DNA of 64,000 nucleotides from Deltaproteobacteria bacterium (GTDB lineage: Bacteria > Bdellovibrionota_C > UBA2361 > J135), in NCBI GenBank assembly GCA_020635175.1, contig JACKAH010000002.1, positions 118,582 to 182,581 on the forward strand, in the 5' to 3' direction. Positions within the stretch are counted from its first letter, which is position 1; every line of letters begins with the position of its first letter. Position numbers and translations under genes: made by a program. The notes below the pieces were generated by a model. That model was not told the origin of the DNA and made no database searches. It saw nothing but the letters and a program-made list of their open reading frames with translations. Positions 54,087 through 63,225 of this stretch are shown here, one piece after another.

Positions 54087-54701
54087 CTACATGTGCGAGA
54101 GTGGCGCGTGTTGAATCGTGAGATCCTCGAGCAACGTGAAGATGCGAAGGGGGTTGTCTTTCGTTGCTGCACGAAGTTCTCCTCTAAGGTGCTCTGGCCG
54201 CAAATTGAACGCCAGTTCCGCATTTGTTTTATCCCCGAGGACTTTCTTGAGAGCTTGCTGTAGCTCAAGCATAGGAGAGTTCAAGCTTCTGCTTCTCTCG
54301 AACTCTTCAAAGCCAAGCTTGGTGAGCAGTCCTGAGACTAGTACGGATAGGGTTACATCGCCCCTGGTTTCGCTCCGAAGTTTGACCTGGAGCAGCTTTG
54401 AGAAGCTGCGCTCAACAGGCCTTGCTCTTCCGTTCCTCACGAATATTGAGACATCCTCGATCTCTACGAGCTTGGTTGGGTGTCCCAGTCGATAGCGCTC
54501 GATTGCGGCAAAGTGACCTCTTGGAATGTAGCTTCCAAGCAGCCGTGTTGCCATCACGAAGGAGCAGATCCAGATGGCGATCACCAAGAGTGCTCCTTGA
54601 GCTTTGATTGACACATCGCCAGGCTCGTACGCTGCGACTGTCGCCGCATAGGTACTGAAGCTAGAAACCGCGAAGCAGAGAAAGAGGAGCAGGGAACGCA
54701 T
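54087..54701 (-). CDS. GC-richer orphan, signal/membrane-anchored protein
   Basis: The protein has 204 residues. It has a signal peptide (RSLLLFLCFAVSSFSTYAA) and a second hydrophobic helix (GALLVIAIWICSFVMATRLL), then a basic, Arg-rich soluble domain with Leu-rich helices and a tail ending QHAPLSHM. The DNA is visibly GC-richer (about 52% in sampled 60-base stretches against about 40% elsewhere) and uses Arg and Leu codons like CGC and CTC more than neighbours. This suggests recent acquisition, but no mobile-element sign is seen. No family was recognised. Confidence 0.65.
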   Translation of the reverse strand: MRSLLLFLCFAVSSFSTYAATVAAYEPGDVSIKAQGALLVIAIWICSFVMATRLLGSYIPRGHFAAIERYRLGHPTKLVEIEDVSIFVRNGRARPVERSFSKLLQVKLRSETRGDVTLSVLVSGLLTKLGFEEFERSRSLNSPMLELQQALKKVLGDKTNAELAFNLRPEHLRGELRAATKDNPLRIFTLLEDLTIQHAPLSHM

Positions 54702-55093
54702 CTCGATGTTGCTTTCTTAAAATTGAATTCGGGTGTTTATAGGTCTGGCAGAAAACCTAACATTCGCTGCCATTTTGCATTGATTTCGCGATGTAAAATG
54801 GCAGTTTTAAATAGAATCTTGTTCCCGATGAGTTTTGAAAATGAGCGCGTTACGTAGTTTATGCGTATATTTCACATATATTTAAAATCAATTAAGCCGC
54901 TAGTCAAGAGATACGCAATTTTGCAGGCTGGTATCCAATTAAATGCCATAAGATCGCAGAAAATTCGGTAACATTGTTGATTATTAACTGATTTATCACT
55001 GGCATAGAAATTGCGAGATATGCCTATAGCGTATGGGTAATTGCGTAGAGTGGTCTAATTAGTAGGTTTTTTACTGAATTGTATGTGTGCTCT
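54702..55093. other. Intergenic region, 392 bases, with one hairpin
   Basis: AT-rich non-coding stretch between divergent genes. CTGCCATTTTGCAT (54767-54780) pairs with ATGTAAAATGGCAG (54791-54804) at 13 of 14 positions plus one G-T, followed by TTTTAA. No gene is upstream on the plus strand, so it may be a small transcript's end or a regulatory element. No other feature was seen. Confidence 0.4.
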
Positions 55094-56899
55094 ATGGTTA
55101 AAATTACTCAAAGATCTCTGCTGGTTTTTCTTCTCTCCCAAATTCTAGGTGTGACAGCTGTTTTTGCTGATAATCCAGATATAAACCCGATCATTGAAGG
55201 TCCAAGTGTGATTGACTTTTCTAAGCTAGAGAAAGGTCCATCAGGTTACGAATTCGCAATCTCTGGTAAAAATTTTCTGCCACCATTTAAGAAGATTTCA
55301 GCTACGCAGTCTGCGGGAATGCTTCTAGCTTACTATATTAACGATAAGTGGCATCCACATCCATTTGAATATAAGAGTTCATCGGTCATCACGATTAGCA
55401 CTGACGTGCCGTTTACAGCTACACTTCCAGTGATTGTTGTAAATATCTACGAGGGTAAATTTTATCCCTCGAATCTGTTTAATTTAGCGTTTATTGAAGA
55501 TCAATCAGAAGACATCTGTAGTGGCTACAATTCAGGAAGTCTGAATAGGCCAGAAGGATTTCCAAGTTATAAATCGCTACTTGAAGATCCGGTCTTTTTT
55601 AGACGTGATCTGAGTAAGGTTGATACAATAACAGTCTGCCCGGCAGGGTGTGACTACACCTTAATTAAGGATGCCGTAAAGAACGCTCCTGCAGGTGGAA
55701 CAATTGATGTCCAAGCAGTTAGTGGCTCTGAAACAAAAAACGTTGGTATTGATTGGGCTCATTTCCCTGATGATAAACCATTGCATATCTACTTCACAAA
55801 ACCTGTTACGATTGGACCGATGGGCTTTGGCGGTGGATGGACATTTCAGATCTGGAACTCGTCGAACATAGTCGTAGATGGAATGAACAATCTTAGAATT
55901 GTTGGATCTAGCATTGGTGATACTTACATGGTTTCAGCTTTGCTCGGGATTGGACCTGAAAATTTCGATGCTGAAGCTGGTGGCAAAAAAGCTAGAAGTT
56001 GGAGGGTTATAGTAAAAAACACAGAGATGGATGGACGCTTTGTGGATGGATCTCAGGGAGCAGAAGAAACAAAGTCAGGATCGAAGTGGGGCTACAGAGG
56101 TGGCCAAACAAAAGATATCGCATTTTGTAATAACCACGTACACAACATTGCTGAAGAACATGCCTTCTATCAAGGTAGAAATTACGGCTCAGTTGAATTT
56201 GTCAGAAATACAATGTCAGTTGTTGGTAGGACGTGTATACAAGCAAGAAACAGTGGTTTTAACCCAGAGGAAAGTTTATATATCCTCGCTGATAACTACT
56301 GCTCAGATTCGTCCGATGCATCAGCGCTAACCATATCAGATCTAAGTGGGACTGTTATCGCACATGGAAACCTTGTCGAGAGAAGTGTGGGTGGATTTGC
56401 TTCTGAAGATTCTCCAAAATCAGAGGGTTCAGAGCCTGCTCAGAAGGATCATAGTACAGGTAAAATCTACTTGTATAATAACGTCTTCAATATTAATGAA
56501 GCACCTGTTCAAACAACTGACGCTTGGGAAGTGCCTAGTGGTTTTGTTGGTCCTTACCGCGAGGTAATAAACACTAACTACAGCGGCGTGGGAGTTAAAG
56601 GTCCAAGTCTGTTTATTGAGAACAACTATATCTTCTCAGTCGGTAAAAGTGGAAAAGCTATTTACAAGAACTACTGCGGAGATAATCCAGCAAAATATGT
56701 TTCGTTAAACAATAACTTAATCGGAGCAAAACTTGATTATATGATTGCGAAGGGTGAATTTAAAGGTAATTGTGTTCAGAGCTCCTCTTCGATCAATGCG
56801 ACAGATTGGAAGAACCTTTATCAAAATGATTTAGGTTCGGACTTTATGTTTGGACAAGAAGCACAGAGCTGTTCAGATGAGTTATGTTTCTTGGAGTAG
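55094..56899 (+). CDS. Exported right-handed beta-helix (pectin-lyase-fold) protein
   Basis: About 601 residues are encoded. After a signal peptide (VFLLSQILGVTAVFAD) there is an Ig-like beta domain, then the helix start VCPAGCDYTLIKDAVKNAPA, followed by rungs with Asn/Gly ladders (IWNSSNIVVDGMNNLRIVG, NNHVHNIAEEHAFYQGRN, DNYCSDSSD, LYNNVFNI). This is the carbohydrate-binding or lyase fold, usually of surface proteins; enzymatic residues cannot be identified. An in-frame TTG at 55079 is also possible. It is convergent with the M48 gene two bases away. Confidence 0.8.
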   Translation: MVKITQRSLLVFLLSQILGVTAVFADNPDINPIIEGPSVIDFSKLEKGPSGYEFAISGKNFLPPFKKISATQSAGMLLAYYINDKWHPHPFEYKSSSVITISTDVPFTATLPVIVVNIYEGKFYPSNLFNLAFIEDQSEDICSGYNSGSLNRPEGFPSYKSLLEDPVFFRRDLSKVDTITVCPAGCDYTLIKDAVKNAPAGGTIDVQAVSGSETKNVGIDWAHFPDDKPLHIYFTKPVTIGPMGFGGGWTFQIWNSSNIVVDGMNNLRIVGSSIGDTYMVSALLGIGPENFDAEAGGKKARSWRVIVKNTEMDGRFVDGSQGAEETKSGSKWGYRGGQTKDIAFCNNHVHNIAEEHAFYQGRNYGSVEFVRNTMSVVGRTCIQARNSGFNPEESLYILADNYCSDSSDASALTISDLSGTVIAHGNLVERSVGGFASEDSPKSEGSEPAQKDHSTGKIYLYNNVFNINEAPVQTTDAWEVPSGFVGPYREVINTNYSGVGVKGPSLFIENNYIFSVGKSGKAIYKNYCGDNPAKYVSLNNNLIGAKLDYMIAKGEFKGNCVQSSSSINATDWKNLYQNDLGSDFMFGQEAQSCSDELCFLE

Positions 56900-56901
56900 T
56901 T

Positions 56902-58872
56902 CTAAACATTCTGACCAGGTAAGAAAGGTGGAAGTGGTACGTCTAATGACTCGCAAACTGCTCGTAGCAATTCGCCTTCATTAATCGTTACCTTTCCATC
57001 AGAAGAGATCGATTCAGTTGCTCCTGCGATGATAATCTCTTTTAAGGGGTGTGAGCAGTGGGCAAGTTCTGTCAGGGCGGCATCGACTTGGTCTAATGTA
57101 AACTCCTCAGGTCTTAAATATGAAATTCTGCCACTTGTGTCGGTTTTACGCGCGGCAGCGGCAAATGCATTAATTCCTAGCTCTTCATGGTCTAAGTGCC
57201 CAAAATGAGCTAGTGCCGAATACACGATCTGGAGTTCATGTAGGATCGAGTTTATGTCAGTATGTTTTTCTTGATAATCATTTGAGATGTTAAAGTTTAC
57301 TTCCACTGAGTGAAGAAGTATTCGTACTAAAACAAACTCAAATAAAGAAACTTTCCCGTCTGAATGAATTAAGTTAACAAGTTCTGTTTGAAATTTTAGA
57401 TATTCTGATTCTGTTAATTGCTTCAAGGCAGGGATTGAAAGATCCAGTAAAGGCAATCTAAACTCTTCTCCCAGCTTCGCATATGTAGAGTAGATATTCT
57501 GTATAGTCGAAACAACCTCTTTGCTTTCGCTTAAAAACAGAGTCTCAAGTTGTTTATCACGTATCTCAGGGCTCTGATCGAGTAGAAGTAAATATACGAT
57601 ACACTTTGCACCAAGCTTATTATGTGCCATGTCTTTCAACGTTTCAGGAAGTGCCCAAAGCAATGATGAAGCATAGGAAAGATGGTTGCTGCTAGGGGCG
57701 CCAATTTTGGAGATAACATCTTCTGTTGTTGCTGAAAGTTCTGCTTTAGACTCGTGAGGATGGTATTCCGAGCTGTAGTTGAATTGGTAAACATCCTCTT
57801 TCTGGGCATATTCGCCTGGAAACTTAGAAATTCTTCCCTCGGTTGCGAATTTAAAAATGTAAAAATCTCCATCAAAAGAGGGATCAATTCGTTTAATCCT
57901 TTCGGTAAGTGGGGGGTGAGTTGAAAATAAATGCGAAATACTGCCCCTTAGTGCATTCCCAAAAAACATATGACTAGCTTCCTCCGCACCTGGACTTAAT
58001 ACGGTGGACCCTAAGTCAAATCCTCCAATCTTCTTCAGTGCACCAGCGATGCCATCTGGGTTTCTGGTAAATTGAACAGCTGAAGCGTCAGCTAAAAATT
58101 CTCTTTGTCTTGAAACAGCACTTTTTATAAGTTTTCCAAAAAAGACACCTATGTATCCAATCGCCATTAAGCCGATTCCTAAAAAGATCAGCATTCCCCC
58201 TGAGTTTTTTTCTCTGCTTCGAGAACTTACTGTTTGGGTTGAATAAGAGAAGCCTCTGACAAGTGAGTATCCTATAAGGGCAATTACTAAGATTCCGTGT
58301 AGGATTCCCATCAGTCTAATGTTCAGGCGCATATCCCCATTGAAAATATGGCTAAACTCGTGTGCTATTACTCCCTGAAGTTCATCTCTTGAAAGCTGCT
58401 CAATGCAGCCCTGAGTTACACCGATTACCGCATCTGCTGGAGTGTATCCTGCAGCAAATGCATTTATTCCACTTTCGTGTTGGAGTAGGTAAACATCGGG
58501 AACTTGAATTCCAGATGCAATGGCCATCTCTTCAACGATGTTAAGAAGTCTTCGCTGCAAGGGATCTTGCGTGTCAGGTTGAATTAGCACACCCCCGAGA
58601 GTTCTTGCTACGGCACTTCCACCTCTTCGCAAACTAAGGGTTTTGTAGGTGCTCCCAACTAGGACTATAAATATTGTGACAAATGCGACGAGAGCAAAAA
58701 GTTCTGGTTGCCAAGCTTGATAGCCAATTTCTCTTTCAAAACCAGACCAAACTCCAACAACTACTACGACGACGTAGACGCCGATAATAATTGCAGCAAC
58801 AGCCAACGCAAATAGTAGAACTAGTTTTTTTGTGTTGCTTCGAGCAGTGTCTTGGCTTTCAAAGAAATTCAT
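56902..58872 (-). CDS. M48 membrane metalloprotease (HtpX-like) with C-terminal TerB-like domain
   Basis: The protein has 656 residues. Two membrane helices (about 17-40, 58-72), then the protease: VIAHEFSHIFNGD with HEFSH at 171-175, and the third ligand in SRQREFLADASAVQF. A second pair of helices lies between about 190 and 245. The last 150 residues contain two DGKV motifs (SDGKVSLFEF, SDGKVTINEGELLRAVCES) typical of TerB-like helical domains. HtpX itself is about 290 residues; the extension is the special part. It follows lemA by 25 bases on the same strand, an arrangement often seen. Confidence 0.87.
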   Translation of the reverse strand: MNFFESQDTARSNTKKLVLLFALAVAAIIIGVYVVVVVVGVWSGFEREIGYQAWQPELFALVAFVTIFIVLVGSTYKTLSLRRGGSAVARTLGGVLIQPDTQDPLQRRLLNIVEEMAIASGIQVPDVYLLQHESGINAFAAGYTPADAVIGVTQGCIEQLSRDELQGVIAHEFSHIFNGDMRLNIRLMGILHGILVIALIGYSLVRGFSYSTQTVSSRSREKNSGGMLIFLGIGLMAIGYIGVFFGKLIKSAVSRQREFLADASAVQFTRNPDGIAGALKKIGGFDLGSTVLSPGAEEASHMFFGNALRGSISHLFSTHPPLTERIKRIDPSFDGDFYIFKFATEGRISKFPGEYAQKEDVYQFNYSSEYHPHESKAELSATTEDVISKIGAPSSNHLSYASSLLWALPETLKDMAHNKLGAKCIVYLLLLDQSPEIRDKQLETLFLSESKEVVSTIQNIYSTYAKLGEEFRLPLLDLSIPALKQLTESEYLKFQTELVNLIHSDGKVSLFEFVLVRILLHSVEVNFNISNDYQEKHTDINSILHELQIVYSALAHFGHLDHEELGINAFAAAARKTDTSGRISYLRPEEFTLDQVDAALTELAHCSHPLKEIIIAGATESISSDGKVTINEGELLRAVCESLDVPLPPFLPGQNV

Positions 58873-58897
58873 ATCAATTTCTTTGTCTTGCTATTAA

Positions 58898-59500
58898 TTA
58901 GTTGAAAGAGATCTTAATAGATTCTTTTTCTTCGTCGTTTGTAATCTGATAAAGTTCCGCTTCATTAAAACCAAAGCTGTTTGCGATGATATTATTTGGG
59001 AATTGTTCTCGCGAAGTGTTAAAAATCATGACAGCGTCATTGTATCCCTGACGTGCAAATGCGATTTTGTTCTCAGTTGAGGTAAGTTCTTCTGATAGTT
59101 GTTGCATGTTCTGATCAGCTTTTAGCTCTGGATAGCTTTCTGAAAGAGCGAATAATTTTCCAAGAGCTCCCGTTAATGCGCCCTCAGCACCAAGCAGTTG
59201 CTGCATGGCTTGTGGGTCGCCTGGCTTGCTTGCTGCAGCATTCCCAGCCTTTACAGCAATATTTCGAGCCTCAATCACGGCAGTTAATGTTTCTCTTTCG
59301 TGTTGCATATAAACACGAGCAGTTTCAACTAAGTTCGGAATTAAATCGTAGCGACGTTTTAGTTGGACATCTATTTGAGCATACGCATTTTTAAATCTGT
59401 TACGAAGTTTTACAAGATTGTTGAATATCCCAATCCCGTAAAATAGTATCAGTAAACCAATTACAACGATTGCTAAGAGTATAATCGTAGCGATGTTCAT
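58898..59500 (-). CDS. lemA: LemA-family protein
   Basis: The protein has 200 residues. It has one N-terminal membrane helix (IATIILLAIVVIGLLILFYG) and then long helices with the conserved NRFKNAYAQIDVQLKRRYDLIP, NLVETARVYMQHERETLTAV and RQGYNDAVMIFNTSREQFP. LemA proteins form periplasmic four-helix bundles. They commonly neighbour M48 proteases, as here, and may present or regulate the protease. The link is by context. Confidence 0.93.
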   Translation of the reverse strand: MNIATIILLAIVVIGLLILFYGIGIFNNLVKLRNRFKNAYAQIDVQLKRRYDLIPNLVETARVYMQHERETLTAVIEARNIAVKAGNAAASKPGDPQAMQQLLGAEGALTGALGKLFALSESYPELKADQNMQQLSEELTSTENKIAFARQGYNDAVMIFNTSREQFPNNIIANSFGFNEAELYQITNDEEKESIKISFN

Positions 59501-59720
59501 TATACAGTTCCTTTGAGATAACTCGTTTAGATTGCTACACTAAAAGGCTACTAAGCTCTAGTGAATTTAAAGATAAGATTAACAACGGCTCCTGATTACT
59601 GCAAGATAAGCCTTTTCTAGATAAAGTTAGTTACTCTGCTCTCAAAGCATTGCAGGATAGCTCTCAGGTAACTATAATCACTCATTAATTTTGAAGTATA
59701 CCTAATTCGGAGAGGAGCAG

Positions 59721-61226
59721 GTGGTTAAAAGAAGTGAGCAGGAAGAGGTTCGATTTGAAAAGTTGGCTGAGTTAAGACAGCAGGGATATCCATATCCCAA
59801 TGACGTTAAGGTGACAGCGTCATCTAGTGAAATTCATAAACTAGAAGTAACAAATGAACCTGATAAGACAAAAGAGTTTACAATTGCTGGAAGGATTGTT
59901 GGCCTTAGAGATATGGGAAAGGCAGCTTTTGTCCATATTCTAGATGCTCATGGTAAGGTTCAATCTTATCTTAGGAAGGATGAAATTGGGGAAGATGCTT
60001 TTGCAGCATTTAAGAAGTTCGATATTGGGGACATCGTTTCGATTACTGGAAATCCATTCTCGACAAAAACAGGCGAAAAATCTTTACATGCTTCAAGCAT
60101 TCGACTGTTAGCAAAAGGGTTGATTCCATTGCCTGAGAAGTGGCACGGATTAACTGATATCGAAGCTAGGTATAGACAACGTTATGTAGATTTAATTGCG
60201 AACCCTGAGGTTCGAGATGTTTTTAGAAAAAGAGCACAGATAATCTCTGAAATTCGAAGGTTTATGGAAGAGAAGGGGTTTTTGGAGGTTGAGACTCCAG
60301 TGCTCCAATCAGTTCCTGGAGGGGCGGATGCCAGACCATTTAATACCCATCATAATGCGCTTGACCTTGACATGCATCTGAGGATCTCGCTGGAGTTGCC
60401 TCTGAAGAAGCTTATAGTCGGTGGGCTTGAGAGAGTATTTGAGATAGGTCGTGTCTTTAGGAATGAGGGCATCTCTACTAAGCACAATCCTGAGTTCACA
60501 ATGATTGAATTCTACATGGCTTACGCTACATTTGAAGACCTAATGAACTTAACTGAAGAGCTCTTTGTTAGGTTAGTTAAAAAAGTTTGTGGTGAGTTGA
60601 AAATTTCGTACGGTGAGAAGGAGATTGATTTTACTCCTCCATGGCCAAGAATCTCAATGGTCAATTCTGTTTATGAAATTGGTGGGGTCTCTAAAGATTT
60701 TGATCTAAACACTTTGGAAGGTGTAGTTGCTGCTGCAAAATCACACCGTGTTGAGCTTGAGGAGCCAGGTGATTGGGGGAGATCTTTGGCAGCATTATGG
60801 GACGAGTTGGTAGAAGACAAGCTAATTAATCCTACCTTTATTACTCATCATCCATTCTCGATTTCTCCACTAGCTAGAGCAAACCAAACTGATGCAAAGA
60901 TTACAGATAGGTTTGAGTTGATTATTTGCGGAATGGAAGCCTCTAATGCATTCTCTGAGTTAAATGATCCAGTAGATCAGCGGGAACGCTTTGAAAGCCA
61001 GGCTCAGCGAAAAGAAGCTGGCGATGAGGAAGCGCATGAAGTTGATGAGGACTTTTTACGAGCTCTTGAATATGGAATGTGTCCTACTGCTGGTCAAGGT
61101 ATTGGAATAGACAGATTGGTTATGCTTTTAACAAATTCTCAATCAATTCGTGATGTAATCTTGTTCCCGCAGATGAAACCAAGAGATGAAAGTGTCGAAG
61201 AGTCAGATTTAGCAGTTGGAGAGTAG
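59721..61226 (+). CDS. lysS: Lysyl-tRNA synthetase, class II
   Basis: The protein has 501 residues. The N-terminal OB anticodon domain has FTIAGRIVGLRDMGKAAF, and the class II core has RYRQRYVDLIANPEVRD (motif 1), FEIGRVFRNEGISTKHNPEF (motif 2) and GMCPTAGQGIGIDRLVMLL (motif 3). It charges tRNA-Lys. The start is GTG after GAGGAG. It begins the lysS-lolC-lolD-bamA order known from deltaproteobacteria-type genomes. Confidence 0.97.
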   Translation: MVKRSEQEEVRFEKLAELRQQGYPYPNDVKVTASSSEIHKLEVTNEPDKTKEFTIAGRIVGLRDMGKAAFVHILDAHGKVQSYLRKDEIGEDAFAAFKKFDIGDIVSITGNPFSTKTGEKSLHASSIRLLAKGLIPLPEKWHGLTDIEARYRQRYVDLIANPEVRDVFRKRAQIISEIRRFMEEKGFLEVETPVLQSVPGGADARPFNTHHNALDLDMHLRISLELPLKKLIVGGLERVFEIGRVFRNEGISTKHNPEFTMIEFYMAYATFEDLMNLTEELFVRLVKKVCGELKISYGEKEIDFTPPWPRISMVNSVYEIGGVSKDFDLNTLEGVVAAAKSHRVELEEPGDWGRSLAALWDELVEDKLINPTFITHHPFSISPLARANQTDAKITDRFELIICGMEASNAFSELNDPVDQRERFESQAQRKEAGDEEAHEVDEDFLRALEYGMCPTAGQGIGIDRLVMLLTNSQSIRDVILFPQMKPRDESVEESDLAVGE

Positions 61227-61239
61227 AGGCTATTTTTAG

Positions 61240-62517
61240 ATGTCATTTAATCCATCAAAGCAGATAGCCGCACGTTACCTTTTTTCACGTAGAAAAGAAG
61301 CTTTCATCTTTATCATAACATTAATTTCAATTCTTGGTGTTGCGATTGGTGTCATCGTTATCAACATGGCAATGGCAATCATGACGGGATTTGAATATGA
61401 GCTGCGTAATAAAATTTTAGATGCTGAAGCTCACGTCACTATTAAAAAGCTTGGCGGTAAAATCTCGGAATGGAGGGAACTAGAACAAGAAGTACACAGA
61501 CTTCCTGAAGTAAGTGCTGTCTCTGCGTTTACCTATAATCAAGCGATGATACGCTCAAATAATAGTGCAACCGGTGTTCTGGTGAGAGGGATTGAGCAGG
61601 GAAGTTCTACCGCTACTCAGCTTCGTAAGTATCTTGATGATGATCCTGATAGTGAGTCTATGCTTTATGAGCCTCAGATGGTTAAAACTGTTAGGCCAAA
61701 TGGAAAAGAAGATCAGGTTTTATTACCAAGTATTATCATTGGAAAAGAACTTTCAATGACCTTGAATATCCTACCAGGTGATTTAATCGCTCTTATTTCC
61801 CCACAGGTTGGCTCAACACCGCTTGGTTTGGTGCCAAAGTATAAACGTTTTGTTGTAGCAGGGGTCTACTCCTCTGGTTTAGTTAATTATGAGAACACCT
61901 TGATGTACATGGGACTTGAAGCTGCGCAAAGCTTCTTTAGACTTGGCGACAATGTTACTGGAATTGAAGTTCGATTGAACGACATAGATAGAGCACCACA
62001 GGTTGCTCAGACAATTTTAGGAGATATAGGAGCTAATGCTGGTTTCTATACACAAGATTGGACAACTGTTAACAAGCCTCTTTGGGACGCTATTCAGCTT
62101 GAGAAAAAAGTATACTTCTTAGTCTTGTTGTTAATTGTTGTAATGGCAAGTTTCTCAATTGTTAGCACGTTAGTTCTTCTTGTCTTAGAGAAGAGAGGAG
62201 ACATTGCCATTTTGAGAACTCTTGGAGCTAGTACTAAGGATGTCGCCAAGATTTTCATTTATCAGGGAGGAATGATTGGTGGCGTGGGGACGCTTTTGGG
62301 ATTGTTGCTTGGATATATCGCGTGCATTTTGCTTGATATTTATGGTTTTCCGCTAGACGAAAGGATCTTTCCGATTTCGCAAGTACCTGTAAGGATTGAA
62401 TTTATTAACTTTGCGGTGGTGGGAATTGCATCATTCCTCATTTGTTTGTTAGCTACAATATATCCAGCGCGTAAGGCCAGTCGTTTGGACCCAGCATCTG
62501 TTTTAAGATACGAGTAA
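61240..62517 (+). CDS. lolC: Lipoprotein-releasing ABC transporter permease LolC/E
   Basis: The protein has 425 residues with four membrane helices: one near the N-terminus (RRKEAFIFIITLISILGVAI) with the family's AIMTGFEYELRNKILDAEAH, and three at the C-terminal side around YFLVLLLIVVMASFSIVSTL. LolC and LolE cannot be told apart here, and a single gene is present, so a homodimer is likely. With LolD it lifts mature lipoproteins out of the inner membrane. lolD follows after five bases. Confidence 0.92.
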   Translation: MSFNPSKQIAARYLFSRRKEAFIFIITLISILGVAIGVIVINMAMAIMTGFEYELRNKILDAEAHVTIKKLGGKISEWRELEQEVHRLPEVSAVSAFTYNQAMIRSNNSATGVLVRGIEQGSSTATQLRKYLDDDPDSESMLYEPQMVKTVRPNGKEDQVLLPSIIIGKELSMTLNILPGDLIALISPQVGSTPLGLVPKYKRFVVAGVYSSGLVNYENTLMYMGLEAAQSFFRLGDNVTGIEVRLNDIDRAPQVAQTILGDIGANAGFYTQDWTTVNKPLWDAIQLEKKVYFLVLLLIVVMASFSIVSTLVLLVLEKRGDIAILRTLGASTKDVAKIFIYQGGMIGGVGTLLGLLLGYIACILLDIYGFPLDERIFPISQVPVRIEFINFAVVGIASFLICLLATIYPARKASRLDPASVLRYE

Positions 62518-62522
62518 TTAAT

Positions 62523-63200
62523 TTGATTGTACGTTTATCACACCTCAGTAAGTCTTATTTTGATGCTAGTAATAAGCTTACTGTTATTAATGATATTAAT
62601 TTTGAATTTCCAGAATCTGGCTCAGTTGCGATCGTTGGGAGATCGGGTGTTGGAAAATCCACTTTATTACATATGATAGGTGGGCTTGACTCTGTTACGC
62701 GGGGCTCTGTCTTTTTTGATGAGCATAATATTACGGAGATGTCACAGGATGAAATTAGCCGTTTTCGTGGTAAGAACATAAGCTTTATCTTTCAGTTTCA
62801 TCATTTGTTGGGGGATTTTACAGCTCTTGAAAACGTAGCAATGCCGTTGTTGCTACAAAGGGTTGATCAGAAGGCAGCTTTCAGTTCTGCTACTGAAATG
62901 CTTGCTCGGGTTGGTTTGTCTGACCGAATCCATCATACTCCTGGAGAGTTGTCGGGCGGTGAACAGCAACGCGTTGCAATTGCTCGCGCACTTGTTACAA
63001 AACCTGCTGTTTTATTAGCAGATGAGCCCACTGGCAATTTAGATCACCAGACAGCAGTCGAAGTTCAGGGATTGCTTTACGAATTGCAACGCGAGCAAAA
63101 AATGCTTTGTATCGTTGTGACGCACAGTTTAGAGCTAGCAAAGAGTTTTGACCAAACCTATGAAATGCTGCCAGGGGGAGAGTTGAAACTAGCTGCTTGA
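62523..63200 (+). CDS. lolD: Lipoprotein-releasing ABC ATPase LolD
   Basis: The protein has 225 residues. Walker A is VGRSGVGKST, the Q-loop is FIFQFHHLLGDFTALENVAM, the ABC signature is LSGGEQQRVAIARALV, and Walker B is VLLADEPTGNLD. FQFHHLL is the LolD hallmark that meets LolC/E. The start is TTG. bamA begins 25 bases downstream. Confidence 0.95.
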   Translation: MIVRLSHLSKSYFDASNKLTVINDINFEFPESGSVAIVGRSGVGKSTLLHMIGGLDSVTRGSVFFDEHNITEMSQDEISRFRGKNISFIFQFHHLLGDFTALENVAMPLLLQRVDQKAAFSSATEMLARVGLSDRIHHTPGELSGGEQQRVAIARALVTKPAVLLADEPTGNLDHQTAVEVQGLLYELQREQKMLCIVVTHSLELAKSFDQTYEMLPGGELKLAA

Positions 63201-63225
63201 TTTTTTGTTTATCAGGGATGAGTAC

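Noticed and set aside
54118..54495. 125-codon plus frame opposite the GC-richer orphan
   Set aside because: The minus frame has a signal peptide and start near the expected place; the plus frame is Ser/Arg-rich without features. GC-richer DNA opens spurious frames.
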